A DNA stretch of 64,000 nt. It comes from Cyanidiococcus yangmingshanensis (taxonomy: Eukaryota; Rhodophyta; Bangiophyceae; Cyanidiales; Cyanidiaceae). A program made the translations under genes and the position numbers. A model generated the notes under the pieces. That model saw only the letters and a program-made list of their open reading frames with translations, was not told the origin of the DNA and did not search any database. Shown piece by piece: positions 42,382 to 54,184 of this stretch (positions within the stretch are counted from its first letter, which is position 1; each line of letters starts with the position of its first letter). The stretch covers positions 186,001-250,000 of the forward strand of contig VWRR01000005.1 in assembly GCA_013995675.1 (NCBI GenBank). Reading direction: 5' to 3'.

Positions 42382-44029
42382 TCAACTGAGGTCGCGGATC
42401 TCCACCTGCACCTCCTTCTCGCGATCGACTTCGTCCTCAATTTCAATCAAATGACCCAATTTGGCCTTTTTGGTGCGTAAATAACGGATATTCCACTTGT
42501 TCGGTACGATCCTTACTGGAACTCGCTCTACAATCGATAGCCCGTAACCGCTTAAGCCAGTGTACTTGCGAGGGTTATTCGTCATGAGTCGCATGTTATG
42601 GACACCGAGATCGACGAGAATCTGAGCTCCAATACCGTACTCTCGGCTATCAACCGGAAGTCCAAGGTCCTCATTCGCCTGGACAGTGTCCCGTCCAGCA
42701 TCCTGTAGTGTGTACGCTCGAATTTTGTGCGAGAGGCCGATACCGCGACCCTCCTGGCCGCGGAGGTAGACCAGAACGCCGAGGTTCTCTGCCGCGATCT
42801 TCTCCATTGCGAACTGGAGCTGGAGACCGCAGTCGCAACGCAAGGAGCCGAATACATCTCCAGTGCAACACTCGCTGTGGACTCGAACGAGTACAGGCCG
42901 CTCACCGAGTTGTGATAGGTCGCCCCGCACAAGGGCCAGATGCTCACAGCCATCCAGCTCGCTCACATAGGCGTAGACCGTAAACTCGCCATACTTGGTC
43001 GGCATACGAGCACCCTGTGGCTCGATTCGGCGTACGAGCTTCTCTCGTCCGTCGCCGGAAACACACCAGATCCGCAATGCTCGTGAGCACAAGATTGTGC
43101 TGCTGGGCAAACGCTTCAAGTGCTGGCAACCGGGCCATGCTTCCGTCTATGTCGTTGACAACCTCGCAGAGCACACCGACCGGTGCCAGACCCGCTATGC
43201 GACACAGATCCAGGCTCGCCTCTGTGTGTCCAGCGCGTTTAAGCACGCCGCCTTTGGCGTAACGGAGCGGAAAGATGTGGCCAGGTCGACGAAAATCAGC
43301 GGCAGTCGACTTGGGGTCAGCGAGTGCCCGAATCGTTGCACTCCGGTCTGCAGCGGAAATTCCGGTGGACGTTCCGTGCTTCAGATCAACACTGACCGTG
43401 AAGGAAGTTCGTCTGGGGTCCTCGTTGTCGGGCACCATCTGGAAGAGCCGTAGCTCTTCGAGACGCTCCTCCTCCATCGAGACGCAGATCACTCCCGAGG
43501 TGTGCCGAACCATAAAGGCAATCGCTTGAGGCGTCACTTTCTCAGCAGCTATGATGAGGTCACCTTCGTTTTCGCGATCCTCATCATCCGTTACCAGAAC
43601 GAACTCACCCCGCTGGAGTGCAGCGATCGCAGCCAGTACCGACTGTTCTCCAAAGCACCACCCACCCTCTTTCTCTTCCGCAGGGCTGCTGCGTTCGCTC
43701 GGTCTGCCGTTCTCATTGGTCACTTCATGTCGCGTGCTCTCCTTCTCGTTGGCATCTCCAGTGATGCAAACAACGTGTCTGGAAAAAGCGCCACTACTTC
43801 TTGTCGAGCTGGCGGTATCGTGTCCTGTCGAGCCGACATGGCCAGGCGATCGCTCCGCCGCTTTCTCCTTTGGGTCCAGAAACGGTGCACCACGCATAAA
43901 GCTGCAACTTCTCTGTCGAGCTATCGGACTGACAAAAGACCTTCGTCCTGAAAAGTATTGGTTTCCCGCTCGTCGAGATCGATCACCAGAGACACAAAGC
44001 AGACCCGAGTCCGGAACGCGCAGAAACAT
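42382..44029 (-). CDS. ribBA: Bifunctional riboflavin enzyme RibBA (DHBP synthase + GTP cyclohydrolase II), frame change between the domains
   Basis: First enzymes of riboflavin synthesis, in plastids of algae and plants. From ATG 44029 about 120 residues of Ser/Arg-rich sequence (possible transit peptide) precede the DHBP synthase domain: [20 protein letters not shown] (acidic metal site), [51 protein letters not shown], and [11 protein letters not shown]. The GTP cyclohydrolase II domain is in the next frame: [35 protein letters not shown] with the zinc cysteines, [19 protein letters not shown] and [11 protein letters not shown]. One base fewer near 43046-43052 gives FRRRREKLVRR, the normal RibBA linker; total about 548 residues. 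Because the break is exactly at the domain border, two separate proteins are conceivable, but the second lacks its own plausible plastid presequence. Confidence 0.94.
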
Positions 44030-44976
44030 GAGCTGTAGAACGCCCAGTTCCAGCGACGAACGCACACACGAAGCGTTCACCCCGACCTCGGTGCCACAAG
44101 CACAAGCCAATCCCAAGTCCGCTGGTCAATGATTGCAGCCAATTGAACCAGAGCGTTGCGTCCAAGCCGTTTCCACGAGACACCCTAGCGTGCGTTCCGA
44201 AAGACGTCGGCGAATACGAATGGGCCGCTTGGCGTTCCTGTCCACATTCCGTGCAGGTGAACGACCAGACCAGACTGACCAGATATGCGCAAGCAGGATG
44301 GGTCGTATCCGCAAGATCAACGCCCTTGTTCATGATCACCTCCAATCATAACGACATCCTTCGCCCTGGAGCATTGCCTTTGCAGCATGCTCCTGTCTGA
44401 GTCACGAGTTCGGTCGCCAGAGTCACTGGCCAGACCCCAGAAATCCGCAGTCATGCGGCTCGAGGCGCATCGCATTGAACACTGAATCCTCGTAACGCCC
44501 ATGACGATTTGGGTTCATTCGACGCACGACGCCATCGTCCCAGACTATGGTCTCTCATCCTTGACAAACAACAACAACAACAAGGCACCGAAACATTCCA
44601 TCGATGCATACTCGCCTTCACGAATGCACCGTACTGTTATCGGTCTAGATAACGCGGCAGCCCTGAGCATCCCATCACCATCAGACTGGAACGATATCCA
44701 TCAAGCCTACACTCGAATACACACACACACACGCACACGGTGAACGTAGGGCCATACAAGAAAGGCATCGATCGCCGCCGTGACTGTCCGATCGATCCCG
44801 TCGACGAGAGACCGCCGCAGACACGGATAGAGACCGATCGCTGACCCGCAACGCAACACCTCATCATCATGCAATGGTGTTTCATCCTGCTGTATAGATC
44901 CCATCTTGGATGAACTCAGAGAGACATCGAATGCACGAATCCCATTTGGCATCTGCCATGGCTGGTCATCAGCGCT
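44030..44976. other. Divergent intergenic region RibBA / ABC1-like kinase
   Basis: About 950 bases. A minus-strand frame at 43983-44345 (VSLVWSFTCTECGQERQAAH) could be a small protein or a displaced extension of RibBA; unproven. It holds a CAA run at 44565-44583 and an (AC)n run at 44719-44739. Just beyond it (45001-45190) the sequence becomes strongly GC-rich. Confidence 0.5.
44719..44739. repeat. (AC)n dinucleotide repeat
   Basis: About ten AC units interrupted by one G near the end, in the promoter region of the ABC1-like kinase gene. Confidence 0.85.
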
Positions 44977-47632
44977 ATGCAGATGGGCGACACCGTCCTC
45001 CTTGTCCGGGGAATGCGCGCCGGCCGCCATGGGGGGGCGCCGCTCATCACGCCCAGCATCGATTGCACGCCCACTGGCGCGGGGCGCGCGAAGAGGACGC
45101 CACGCCGGGGGGCGGCCCTGCGCGTGCGCAACGCATCACCGTTGGCGGCTCGCGATGTCGCCGACGGCGGGAGCGCTTGCGCTCGCCTAGCCCTTGGCTT
45201 GGTGATAATTCGTTGGCCGGTTGGTTTGTTCGGAAACGTTGTTGTTGACAGAACATTATATTTGGTTATGGCGCTTGGATACGTGATTTCGGTATCGAAG
45301 AGCCATTTCGTGGTAGAGAAGCGGAGTAGATGTACCAAAACTGGGTCATCGAGGGGTTGGTGCTTGGAAACAGAGTCGCTCACGGGTGACTCGGGGCGGC
45401 TGCGGGTCGCTGGTCCGCGGAGACGGGCGAGCTGGACGACGCACTGGGGCGTTTGTGGTGTCCGTAGCGCGCAGGCTGGTGATAGTCGTTTTTGGAAGCA
45501 GGCGGAGAGCGCAAACTCGGGTGCAGCGGCTTTTTCGCAAGGTCGTGCTGGGTTCCGCAGTCTGCAGTTCCCGCAGCGCTGGCAGCAAGCCTGGAACGGT
45601 CGTCTGTTGGCGCTACGGCGGGTGCTGCGGCGCTCTCCTGATTCGCTGCGACAGACGCGATCTTTTGTGCGTCAGAGAGCAGTTTGGCTCCAACAACGCC
45701 TACGTCAGCTGGCCTTTAGGCTTTTGGAGCGCCTGCAGTGGCTGCACAGTCTCCGTTCGCGTCGTGCAGTGCGTTCCTCTTCGAATGACTGGGAGCTGGC
45801 GCTGGAAAGTGGCTGGGCTCGTCGGGGTTTCGGTTCGCCCGCGAGTCGAGCGATCGAAATTTGGTCCTTCGCCCTTCGTCAGGTCTGGTTGGAGTTGCGT
45901 CTGCGGCGAGTTCGAGATCCGCAACAACGCGCTGCAGGACGTCGACAGGGCGCACGGAACCTCAAGGAAGGACTATTGCGTCTCGGGCCGACCTTTATCA
46001 AACTTGGGCAGCTTGCGAGCACGCGCGTCGATCTCTTCTCTCGCGAGTACATTGAGGAGCTGTCGACGTTACAGGATCAGGTACCCCCTTTTCCGATGCG
46101 CGTCGTGCGTCAGATCATCAGAGAAGATCTCGGTCGCGACATCGAGGAGCTGTTTGACGAGTTCGACGAGGAGCCCATGGCTGCTGCATCGCTCGGTCAG
46201 GTACACAAAGCCCGCATCAACGGGCAAGGACGTGGCTGTTAAGGTGCAGCGCGCCGGCTTGCGGGAGCTTTTCGATGTGGACCTCAAGAATCTGCGTTTG
46301 CTCGCGCAAATGTTGGATTGGCTTGACCCCAAAACAGACGGTGCCTCACGAAATTGGGTGGAAATCTATAACGAATCTGCGAGATTGCTCTACGAAGAGA
46401 TTGATTACGAAAACGAGGCGCGAAATGCGCAGAAATTTGCCGATAACTTTGGTCAGCATCGTGGCAACGGAGGTGCCATGGAAGACTGGGTGCGAGTGCC
46501 CCGCATCCTTGAAGCCTACACGTCCAAGCGAGTGTTGGTTATGGAGTATGTGAAGGGCACGAAGATCAGCAAGATCGAAACGATCGATATACTTGGTCTG
46601 GATCGAAAAGTACTCGCTGAGCGATTGGGGCGCTTTTTTCTCGAGCAGACCCTCCGTCACGGCTTCATTCATTGTGATCCACACCCGGGAAATATCGCGG
46701 TAGACGATGATGGGAGGTTGCTCGTCTACGACTTTGGCATGTGCCAGCGTTTACCGTCGCGCGTGCGCCGCGCAGTCGTGAACCTCGTTTTCGCGACCTA
46801 TGAAAACGACGCTGCCGCCTTTGTCGAAGCACTTTCCGAAATGGGAGTCTTGAAAGAGACCGCCGACCGGTTGACCGTGTTTCGCATTGCGCGCTATTTT
46901 CTCAAGGCTTTTCGAGAACGTCTCGACGGGGACGCGCCGTCGTTGACAACGATCCCGAGTTCGGATACAGGCTTGGATAGGTCGCGACCGCCTGCAACCT
47001 CCGCTACAGTGCGAACGTTACCAGACGTCAAGCAGCGGCTGGCTCGACAAGCCAGTCTCGAGAAACGCCTTGCGGCCATTGGTGAGGAACTCCTCGCTGT
47101 CGCGGACGACCAGCCGTTCCAGTTTCCAGCGGTCTTCACGTTCGTCTTCCGAGCATTGACCTCCATTGACGGTGCGGCAAAGGCACTCGACCCATCCTTT
47201 GACATCACCCGCCTGACGCGACCCTATCTGCGCGACCTCGTTGACCTGCGAGATGGCTCCATCGCCAAGACCGCACTCAAAACAGCGACCAAGGCGCTCG
47301 GTTGGCGGCGAGAAGACCTGGCCAGTGTGGTCACGCAACCGCGCAAGGTGGCTTATATCGAGTCCGTGCTGCGAAAGATCGAGACTGGCGACTTGAAGAT
47401 CCGCGTTCGCACGTTGGAGATCGAACGCTCGTTCAAGTCGCTCAGCGTGATGGTAGAGATGCTGGGTCACGGAATCCTGGCGAGCGTGCTGATCAATATG
47501 GCCCTTGCTGGCATCTTTGCCACCTTGAGTTATGTTGGTGCAGCAGTCTGCGGCTTCCGGGTACTTGTCGGTTACATCAACCTTCGACTCATCCAGCAAC
47601 GCCAAGCAAAGTACGCACGAGGCGGCAACTGA
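44977..47632 (+). CDS. ABC1/UbiB-family atypical kinase (ABC1K), probably plastid, one +1 frame change
   Basis: Atypical protein-kinase-like ATPase; plastid members act on prenyl-lipid (plastoquinone/tocopherol) metabolism. The long Arg-rich N-terminal region, from ATG 44977 or more conservatively ATG 45268, is not conserved and would carry targeting information. The family core begins with LGPTFIKLGQLASTRVD (KxGQ motif) and PPFPMRVVRQIIREDLG, then the Ala-rich nucleotide loop AAASLGQVHKARI. The frame changes at the G triplet 46222-46224: one G fewer yields ARINGKDVAVKVQ, containing the VAVK lysine. Downstream are EIDYENEARNAQKFADNF, HGFIHCDPHPGNI (catalytic loop), VYDFGMCQRL and a C-terminal pair of hydrophobic segments. 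About 884 residues from 44977, 787 from 45268. It is convergent with V-ATPase B. Confidence 0.92.
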
Positions 47633-48276
47633 GTGGAATCTGGCTTCAGCTCGCGTTGCTGGGCGGCCAATCCAGAAGAACTCGAGACGCTCTGAGCCGC
47701 ACCCGCAGTCTCCAAATCAATAGAGACTGGCAGCCTCAAGCAGATAGCAGTGATGGCGAATGCGTCCCATACCAGTCGCTGGTGACGACCAGTAGCAAAT
47801 TCTGACATGTGCGCCTCTCCAACACGACGACGACGACGACGACGATGATGATGATGGCGCTCACCCATGCGCATGCACCATAAAGCTGTATGATAGATGC
47901 ATCGCCTTGGATGTGCACAAAACAATCACGAGTGATCGTCTCAGAACGGTTCAGTGTATCGACGCCCCTGGACGAGCCGTTGTTCTCAGGGGCTGACGCG
48001 GTCATGAGCAAGGACCAGCATGCCTCGTGGGGCATGCTCGGAACCAGGGAATCGGAGGCAGCGATGCTCAAGCTGTGCTCCCGTCATTCTCTGTCGGATA
48101 CACACAACCAGCATCGGGCTTTTGATGAGGCCACCGAACCCGAAATCGTCTCCAGTGACCCTGTCGAGCTCGTTTCCGAACCAAGACGACAAGCGCTAGT
48201 GCCGGTCGTATCACTGAAGATCAACGAATCCGCTGACGCTGGCAGGGACGTCTCCAGGCCTTTACGGGTTTTTGCG
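47633..48276. other. Intergenic region between convergent genes
   Basis: 644 bases, with a trinucleotide tract ACG turning into ATG at 47824-47856. A plus-strand open frame (47890-48732) is mostly the shadow of V-ATPase B. No gene recognised. Confidence 0.55.
47824..47856. repeat. (ACG)n-(ATG)n trinucleotide tract
   Basis: Seven ACG-type units followed by four ATG-type units in the 3' region between ABC1K and V-ATPase B; non-coding here. Confidence 0.85.
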
Positions 48277-49755
48277 CTAAGCGGCCTGTTTGGGTGGCCC
48301 GGCTATGGCACCCTCGCGATGATAAAAGTCGTCCAGAATCTTCTGCGAAATGCGTTTCAACATGTGAGCAGGGAACGTTCGCAACAAACTCCAGGCCAGA
48401 TCCAGAGACTCGTAAACAGAACGATTTTCATTCCGGCCCTGGTGAATGAACTTGGACTCGAATTTGGCCAAAAAGTCCAGATGCAGGTGGTCCTCAGCAG
48501 TGAGCGCCTCTTCCCCGATAATCGCCTTCATGGCCAACACATCTTTGCCGATCGCGTAAGCTGCATACAGCTGGTTACTCACATCGCTGTGATCTCGACG
48601 CGTCATACCTTCCCCGATCGCACTCTTCATAAGTCGCGACAGCGACGGCAGAGGGTTCACAGGTGGATAAATCTCACGGCTGTGCAGGGCTGCATCCAAA
48701 AAGATCTGGCCCTCAGTGATATAGCCAGTTAGGTCCGGTATCGGATGCGTAATGTCGCCATTCGGCATCGTCACGATCGGGATCTGGGTGATGGAGCCCT
48801 TGCAGCCCTCCACACGACCCGCTCGCTCGTAGAGTGAGCTCAAATCCGAGTACATAAAAGATGGGTAGCCGCGACGACCGGGAACTTCCTCGCGAGCGGC
48901 GCTCACTTCACGCAACGCATCGCAGTACGAAGCCATATCCGTCAGAATGACCAGCACGTGGAGTCCGCAATCGTAAGCCAGGTACTCGGCAGCGGTCAAT
49001 GCCAGCCGGGGTGTAATGATGCGCTCAATGGTCGGATCACTACTCATGTTAAGAAAGAGTACTGTACGCGTCATGGCGCCATTCTCTTCGAAATCACGTC
49101 GGAAAAAGCGAGCTGTCTCCTGGGTCGCGCCCATCGCCGCGAAAACGATCGCGAACTGATCGTCAGACGTATCTTGTTCACGTACGTCAGGTGGTCGCAC
49201 CAAGCACGCCTGTCGACAGATCTGGGCAGCGACCTCGTCGCTCGGCAGACCGCTGGATGTAAAGATGGGAATTTTCTGGCCGCGAGCGACACTCATCATC
49301 ACGTCGATCGTCGAAATCCCAGTCTGAAACATCTCTTGCGGATACATACGCCGCTGCGGGTTGATTGGTGAGCCATTAATATCCGCCAGTTTTTCAGGAA
49401 GGAACTCAGGCCCGCCGTCAATGGGCCTGCCAGAGCCGTCAAACACGCGTCCTAGCATGTCCCGTGAGAGCGGCATCCGCAGTACGTCGCCGGCAAACTC
49501 TATTGAGGTGCCACGACTGTCGATGCCGTATGTGCCCTCGAACACCTGAACAACTGCGCGGTCTCCGTTGACCTCAAGCACTTGGCCCCGGCGCCTGGTG
49601 CCGTCGGCGAGGGAGATGGTCACAATCTCCGCGTACCGCGGCTGACGCACACGCTCCAGCACAACGAGAGGTCCGTTCACTGACGCCACGGTGCGATAAG
49701 TCAAGTGCGGCTTCACGGGCTCGAAGATGGGCGATTCGGCTTTTACTCCTTGCAT
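48277..49755 (-). CDS. VMA2: V-type proton ATPase subunit B
   Basis: Regulatory nucleotide-binding subunit of the V1 sector, acting on vacuolar and endomembranes in the A3B3 hexamer. It is 492 residues from ATG 49755 ([13 protein letters not shown]). The beta-barrel start [19 protein letters not shown] and [24 protein letters not shown] are followed by [23 protein letters not shown]. The degenerate P-loop region [17 protein letters not shown] is typical of B subunits. [40 protein letters not shown] and [18 protein letters not shown] follow, then the C-terminal [20 protein letters not shown]. Intact and highly conserved. The open frame upstream of 49755 is non-conserved. It is convergent with the ABC1K gene. 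Confidence 0.98.
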   Translation of the reverse strand: MQGVKAESPIFEPVKPHLTYRTVASVNGPLVVLERVRQPRYAEIVTISLADGTRRRGQVLEVNGDRAVVQVFEGTYGIDSRGTSIEFAGDVLRMPLSRDMLGRVFDGSGRPIDGGPEFLPEKLADINGSPINPQRRMYPQEMFQTGISTIDVMMSVARGQKIPIFTSSGLPSDEVAAQICRQACLVRPPDVREQDTSDDQFAIVFAAMGATQETARFFRRDFEENGAMTRTVLFLNMSSDPTIERIITPRLALTAAEYLAYDCGLHVLVILTDMASYCDALREVSAAREEVPGRRGYPSFMYSDLSSLYERAGRVEGCKGSITQIPIVTMPNGDITHPIPDLTGYITEGQIFLDAALHSREIYPPVNPLPSLSRLMKSAIGEGMTRRDHSDVSNQLYAAYAIGKDVLAMKAIIGEEALTAEDHLHLDFLAKFESKFIHQGRNENRSVYESLDLAWSLLRTFPAHMLKRISQKILDDFYHREGAIAGPPKQAA

Positions 49756-50957
49756 GATTACACCGCTCGCGAACACGAAACGAAGAGCGCGAGAGCGTGT
49801 TCTAAACGCAGAACGTTTTTCGAACTTGTGGGCGCTGTGCCCTGTCGGGAGCACACTGCCAGGCGACTTGACAGCCAGTGAAGCTTTCCGGTACTCGAGT
49901 CCTATTGGATACCAATCCGAGGTGCCGTTCTGAAACTCAGGATCGGAGCAAAAAGAGGAGTGTATCGCGGATAACTCGCAGCACGATCGATTCGTGACCG
50001 AGCACGTTCGCAATAGACACAGTTGGACGCTACGCGCTGCGAGCCAGACCCAGTCCTTCGCGCACACCCCTAGCATCGAACGGTCCCTGCCCGTTGAGCG
50101 TCGATACTGACATCGTCGTGTTCAGCTGGGCTACAGGGCCTACAACAACCCATATAGTTCTTGATTCACATGGTTTGGGGAATCGTTTCGTAACCAAAAA
50201 TCTTCATGATTCAGTCACAAAATGCCGATAAGCTTGCGGCCACGAACAACATTCGCCGCTCTACAGTGGCTCACGCCCAATATGTTTCTCTCTCGCACGC
50301 AGGATGATGAGTTCGCAACCAAATGATCCCAGCAGATGACCGCAGAGACGCCCAAAATCGTGAATGCAGCAGTACGGCAGCAGCAAAGGGCCTACTGGCC
50401 AGCGCCTCCGAGAGACGCGGACAGAAACGATCCCGCAAGGCATATGATCACTTCGAGAACACACCCCCACCCCGGTGGTGCACTCGATCACCAGCTGGTT
50501 CGGTTCCAAGTGCTCGGTCCCGCGCATCCATTCCCGAAGAATGAGGACAAATCCATGCATTGTGAATGCATGTCAGCGTTCCGCACCGATGATGTGCTGC
50601 TGCTGCTGAAAACTCCCCCAACGCTACCTAATGATCGCCTCGTCTTGATTGCATGAACCTGGTCGAACGATGGATCAAGCGAGCAGCAGAAGGAATATCA
50701 CGCATACCTCGCGATGCAAACCCTGAAGTGCATGGATCGCAAGGGGATGGTGAATCTCGACTGGCCGCGCTGGACTGGGTTCACGCCCAGTCGCCCGCGA
50801 GGATCGAGGCCGTGGCCAGGCAGCAGGCGCTGGACCCCAAAAGACGGCCGGGGCGGGCCCGCGCCAGCGACGATCCCGGCATGCGTGTCGGTGCATGCAT
50901 TCGCGAACCTGCGTGCACGGTGCGTGTTGCCACGTTTCTTGCAACGTTCTTGACACC
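49756..50957. other. Divergent intergenic region V-ATPase B / GLOD4
   Basis: About 1.2 kb holding both promoters. CATGCA words cluster at 50555-50572 and 50878-50905. Overlapping short frames on both strands between 50260 and 50960 have no recognisable motif. Confidence 0.5.
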
Positions 50958-52139
50958 ATGAAGGGAAAAGTGGAATCAATACCACGTTTTCGCACGTTAC
51001 ACTGGGTTTTTAAAGATCCGAATCGGCGCAAGACGTATGAGTTCTATCGAAAAGTGCTTGGGATGCAGGTGCTTCGTCACGAGGAGTTTGAGGGCGAGTG
51101 CAAAGCGGCGTGCAACGGCCCTTACGACAACCGCTGGTCCAAGACCATGTACGGATACGGTCCTGAGAACACTCACTTTGCATGTGAACTGACGTACAAC
51201 TATCCGATCAAACATTACCGCTTGGGGAATGATCTACGTTTTCTTGAGCTGGAGTCGTCGGCGGTGCAGGACCGCGTTCGTGCGTCAGGTTGGCCGCTCG
51301 AGGAGGACGATGGCGGTGCGACGCTGATCTTGCAAGCACCAGGCGGGTACATCTTTCGAGTTTGCTGTGGCGCGACGGTGGACGAAACGAAGCAGCAACC
51401 AAGCAAGCGCGTCCGAACGGAAGACGATACTTGCCAGGGCGCTGAGAAGTCTGCGGTGGCGTTAGCGAGCGTTGCCGGGGAACCAGACTTCTTTCGGAAA
51501 GTCTCGCTCCACGTGACTGACCTTGATCGGTCCATACGTTTCTATCGAGACGAGCTAGGGATGGAGCTTGTTGAGAAAGGAGCCAACCCCGAGGCGTACG
51601 TTCGATTTCGTTATCCGGCGGATCGCTTTCTGCTGGAGCTGGTCGCCTTGCCGGCGGGGATGTTGCTCGACCACGCAGAGGCCCATGGTCGCATCGCGTT
51701 TTCAATATCCACGTCGCCAATCGAGATGGAGAAGAAAATTACCCAGAACCCCGAGTCGCTCGGTCGTGTACAGACGCCGTTGGTTGCGCTGGAGACTCCT
51801 GGCAAGGCAACGGTGGAAGTCGTTATTCTTCAGGACCCGGACAGTTATGAGATTTGCTTTGTAGGTGAGGGCGCTTTTTATGAGCTCTGCGCTCGCGATC
51901 CGAAAGCGGAAGCGGCTTTGCAGAAGGCAATCGAGGAGGATCGCTCCGACGAGGTGCCCGCATGGCGTGCAGCGTCCACAACGGATACATCGCCCGCCAC
52001 GAAAATTCAAACCGTTAACCATGATAATAATACTGATGATGATGATGATGATGATGCGAAACCAGACGAGGCTTCGGGGTCGGAGGAACCAAGCGCAGAG
52101 GAATCCAAATCGGTGTCGAGTTCGGAAACATCCGCATAG
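50958..52139 (+). CDS. GLOD4: Glyoxalase domain-containing protein 4 (GLOD4-like), two VOC domains
   Basis: 393 residues from ATG 50958 (MKGKVESIPRFR). The first VOC domain has RTLHWVFKDPNRRKTYEFYR, VLGMQVLRHEEFEGECKAAC, NGPYDNRWSKTMYGYGPE and FACELTYNYPIKHYRLGND, nearly the GLOD4 consensus. The second starts about residue 180 with FRKVSLHVTDLDRSIRFYRD and ends DPDSYEICFVGEGAFYEL. GLOD4 proteins are related to glyoxalase I but their reaction is not firmly established; mitochondrial or cytosolic location is possible. The last ~60 residues form an acidic low-complexity tail with seven consecutive Asp (GAT/GAC repeats near 52036-52056) followed by Ser/Glu-rich sequence, not part of the fold. Intact frame. 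An upstream extension of the open frame is Cys-rich and not conserved. Confidence 0.94.
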   Translation: MKGKVESIPRFRTLHWVFKDPNRRKTYEFYRKVLGMQVLRHEEFEGECKAACNGPYDNRWSKTMYGYGPENTHFACELTYNYPIKHYRLGNDLRFLELESSAVQDRVRASGWPLEEDDGGATLILQAPGGYIFRVCCGATVDETKQQPSKRVRTEDDTCQGAEKSAVALASVAGEPDFFRKVSLHVTDLDRSIRFYRDELGMELVEKGANPEAYVRFRYPADRFLLELVALPAGMLLDHAEAHGRIAFSISTSPIEMEKKITQNPESLGRVQTPLVALETPGKATVEVVILQDPDSYEICFVGEGAFYELCARDPKAEAALQKAIEEDRSDEVPAWRAASTTDTSPATKIQTVNHDNNTDDDDDDDAKPDEASGSEEPSAEESKSVSSSETSA

Positions 52140-54184
52140 ATCGAGTCGCCATGGACGCTGCCTGTTCAAGTTCTCTGTGGTTTTGGTGTTTCTCATGCGC
52201 CCCAAAGGCGTATTGATGACGGTGCGGTTTCGCGCAACGACGTAAAACGACGGAACGAAATGGAATCGAGGCGCGCCCCCATCGCTGGTATCGACTCGGA
52301 CGCTACACGCACGCACACCGTCATCGCTTTGGCTCTGGATGATTGTGGACTGTATTGGTATTGGTGTTTGGGCGTTCTCTCTAATCATGGATTGGAATGC
52401 CGCGCACAGGATATTGCTACGAGCCGCAGCCATCAAGCGCCTGGAGCTTCGCTGCAACCTGAATGGCGCTTCGAGGTGCGCCATCTGGAACACAGACGGC
52501 CAAACCCGATCCATCGCCGATGCATCGATTCAAATCGCGACAAAAGCCTGCAGACGATACGCCGTGCAGCGCACGAAAGCATGTATCAACCATGCAACGC
52601 CTCGATCATCGAGCACTCGTACTGACGCACACCTAATCGCACCGCCAGCATTCGAAGACGGAGACCAGGAAGGGACCAGAGAGAAGACCACATATCCGCG
52701 ACAACCACTCCTGGATGCGCCGAAGGTGACATGAAGCGTGATTTTGCCTTTGGGCGACGCCTATGAAGCGATCATTGCGGACTGGGCTTGACGATCTCGA
52801 GGCCGCGGCCAGAACGAATCAAATGGGTTGCAAGAATCAAGCAAATCTCCACGTTCGTTGCGAAGCAGGATTAGACTGGACGCAGAAGATAACCCGAAGG
52901 AATCCCCGTTGCGCTCTGCTGCGACACTTGCACGATCAACGAAGGAGCCATTCAGGGCATGAATTGGGCCGTACACCTGATGGCATCATCCGCAACGCAG
53001 TGCCGCAAAAACATTGACGACCACAACAGCGATTTTCCGAAACCATCATGAACTAAAGGACGCATCTACTCGCAAGCTGTTCGCTTGGGCTCAACCTCAA
53101 ACAAGGGTTTGCGGATCATTCACATGTGTTCTCTATGAAAAGCCACACGGCAAACGCCTTGGTCACAGAAGCTTCTCAACATCTATGCTGATAACACAAC
53201 ATCTGACAGCGCGAGCTGCGTCGCAGGCAGATCGACCCCGCGCCATCGTTTTCACTGGGTAGCGTCCTCGTTCCAGGACTCATCAAACGCACCCAGTACT
53301 TGATCAGGCCACCTGTAACGAGAGCAGTCTCGCCAAACCGACGAAACCTCCGCGCACAGCATCGTCGATGAAAAGGGACCTGGCTCCAGACTCGCGCGCG
53401 CTCAACGATACCGGCTTTGAGAGTGCCAGTTCTCAACTCTACTCTACCTCAAGACCAAGTACTCATCTAGTTCTGAAACGCGTCTTTTATACGCTTCAAT
53501 CTTTGCAAAACGGACCAGGGACATAACCAGGCCTCCAAGAACCCAGCCTAAACACGCCCCCGAGACCCACGGATCGCCACGATAAAAAAACACGATTACA
53601 TGCCTGTATCAGCACATGACCAGTCTGCCGACACAAATCCAACAACATCAGATGCACTCCAACGTACTGGACCCATAACGCATCTCTGCGCTGGCTTCGT
53701 TCGCTCACGAAACCAAGAGTCTTATCGCCCGCTTCGCGTTGGGGTAGTAGCGCGACAGGGCCCTGCAGTCCGGACGGGTGGCGCACGCGTCCCCCCGGCC
53801 TGGCAGGGGTGGCCCCCGGCACCGTACACCCGCGGTATAAGCGTCCTTGTTGGTCACGCGCGTGAGTCTGCTTCGCGAGCTCTTCGTTTGCTCAACTGTT
53901 TGTGGTATCCGTGAATAGAACTTCTAATTGTCCACGGGTTCAGCGCAATTATCGGTTAATCGAGGAAGGTTTAACTCTGGATCTGGTCGAGGACCGGACG
54001 CGGGGCGAGTCAAAGCATCGGGGCGTGTCCGTCTAGGTGCTCTAAGCGAGGAGGAGCACTTGCGGTCGTTGGTTCACCGACGGTTCCGCGGAGACCAAAC
54101 GAGGAAGAAAAGATCGAGTGCTTTATCAGGATCTCGGATAGATTTGTCGACATTGACAGCTGGAACTTGCTTCCGGTGCGGTTG
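52140..54184. other. Longest intergenic region, mostly without recognised genes
   Basis: About 2 kb between two plus-strand genes. The only protein-like piece is a short minus-strand segment at 53444-53607, listed separately. Other frames (52260-52625 plus, 53600-53914 plus) show no motif. No repeat or RNA gene recognised. Confidence 0.45.
53444..53607 (-). CDS. Possible C-terminal piece of a small single-span membrane protein
   Basis: A minus-strand frame too short for most gene callers reads VIVFFYRGDPWVSG, then a hydrophobic span GACLGWVLGGLVMSLVRF, then a basic/acidic helix KIEAYKRRVSELDEYLVLR and a TAG at 53444-53446. The composition looks like a real membrane anchor with a cytosolic helix. 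It opens directly after a TGA at 53608-53610. A longer frame (53496-53822) overlaps it in the position expected for one extra base, as in other genes of this window, so it may be the end of a small gene with a frame change. Family unknown; could be chance. Confidence 0.3.

Noticed and set aside
43983-44345. Separate Cys-containing small protein upstream of RibBA
   Set aside because: Only two close cysteines, no recognisable fold, and it overlaps the RibBA presequence in another frame; it may be leader DNA or a displaced extension.
53600-53914. Plus-strand open frame in the long spacer
   Set aside because: Pro/Arg-rich without motif, and the opposite strand has the more protein-like segment.
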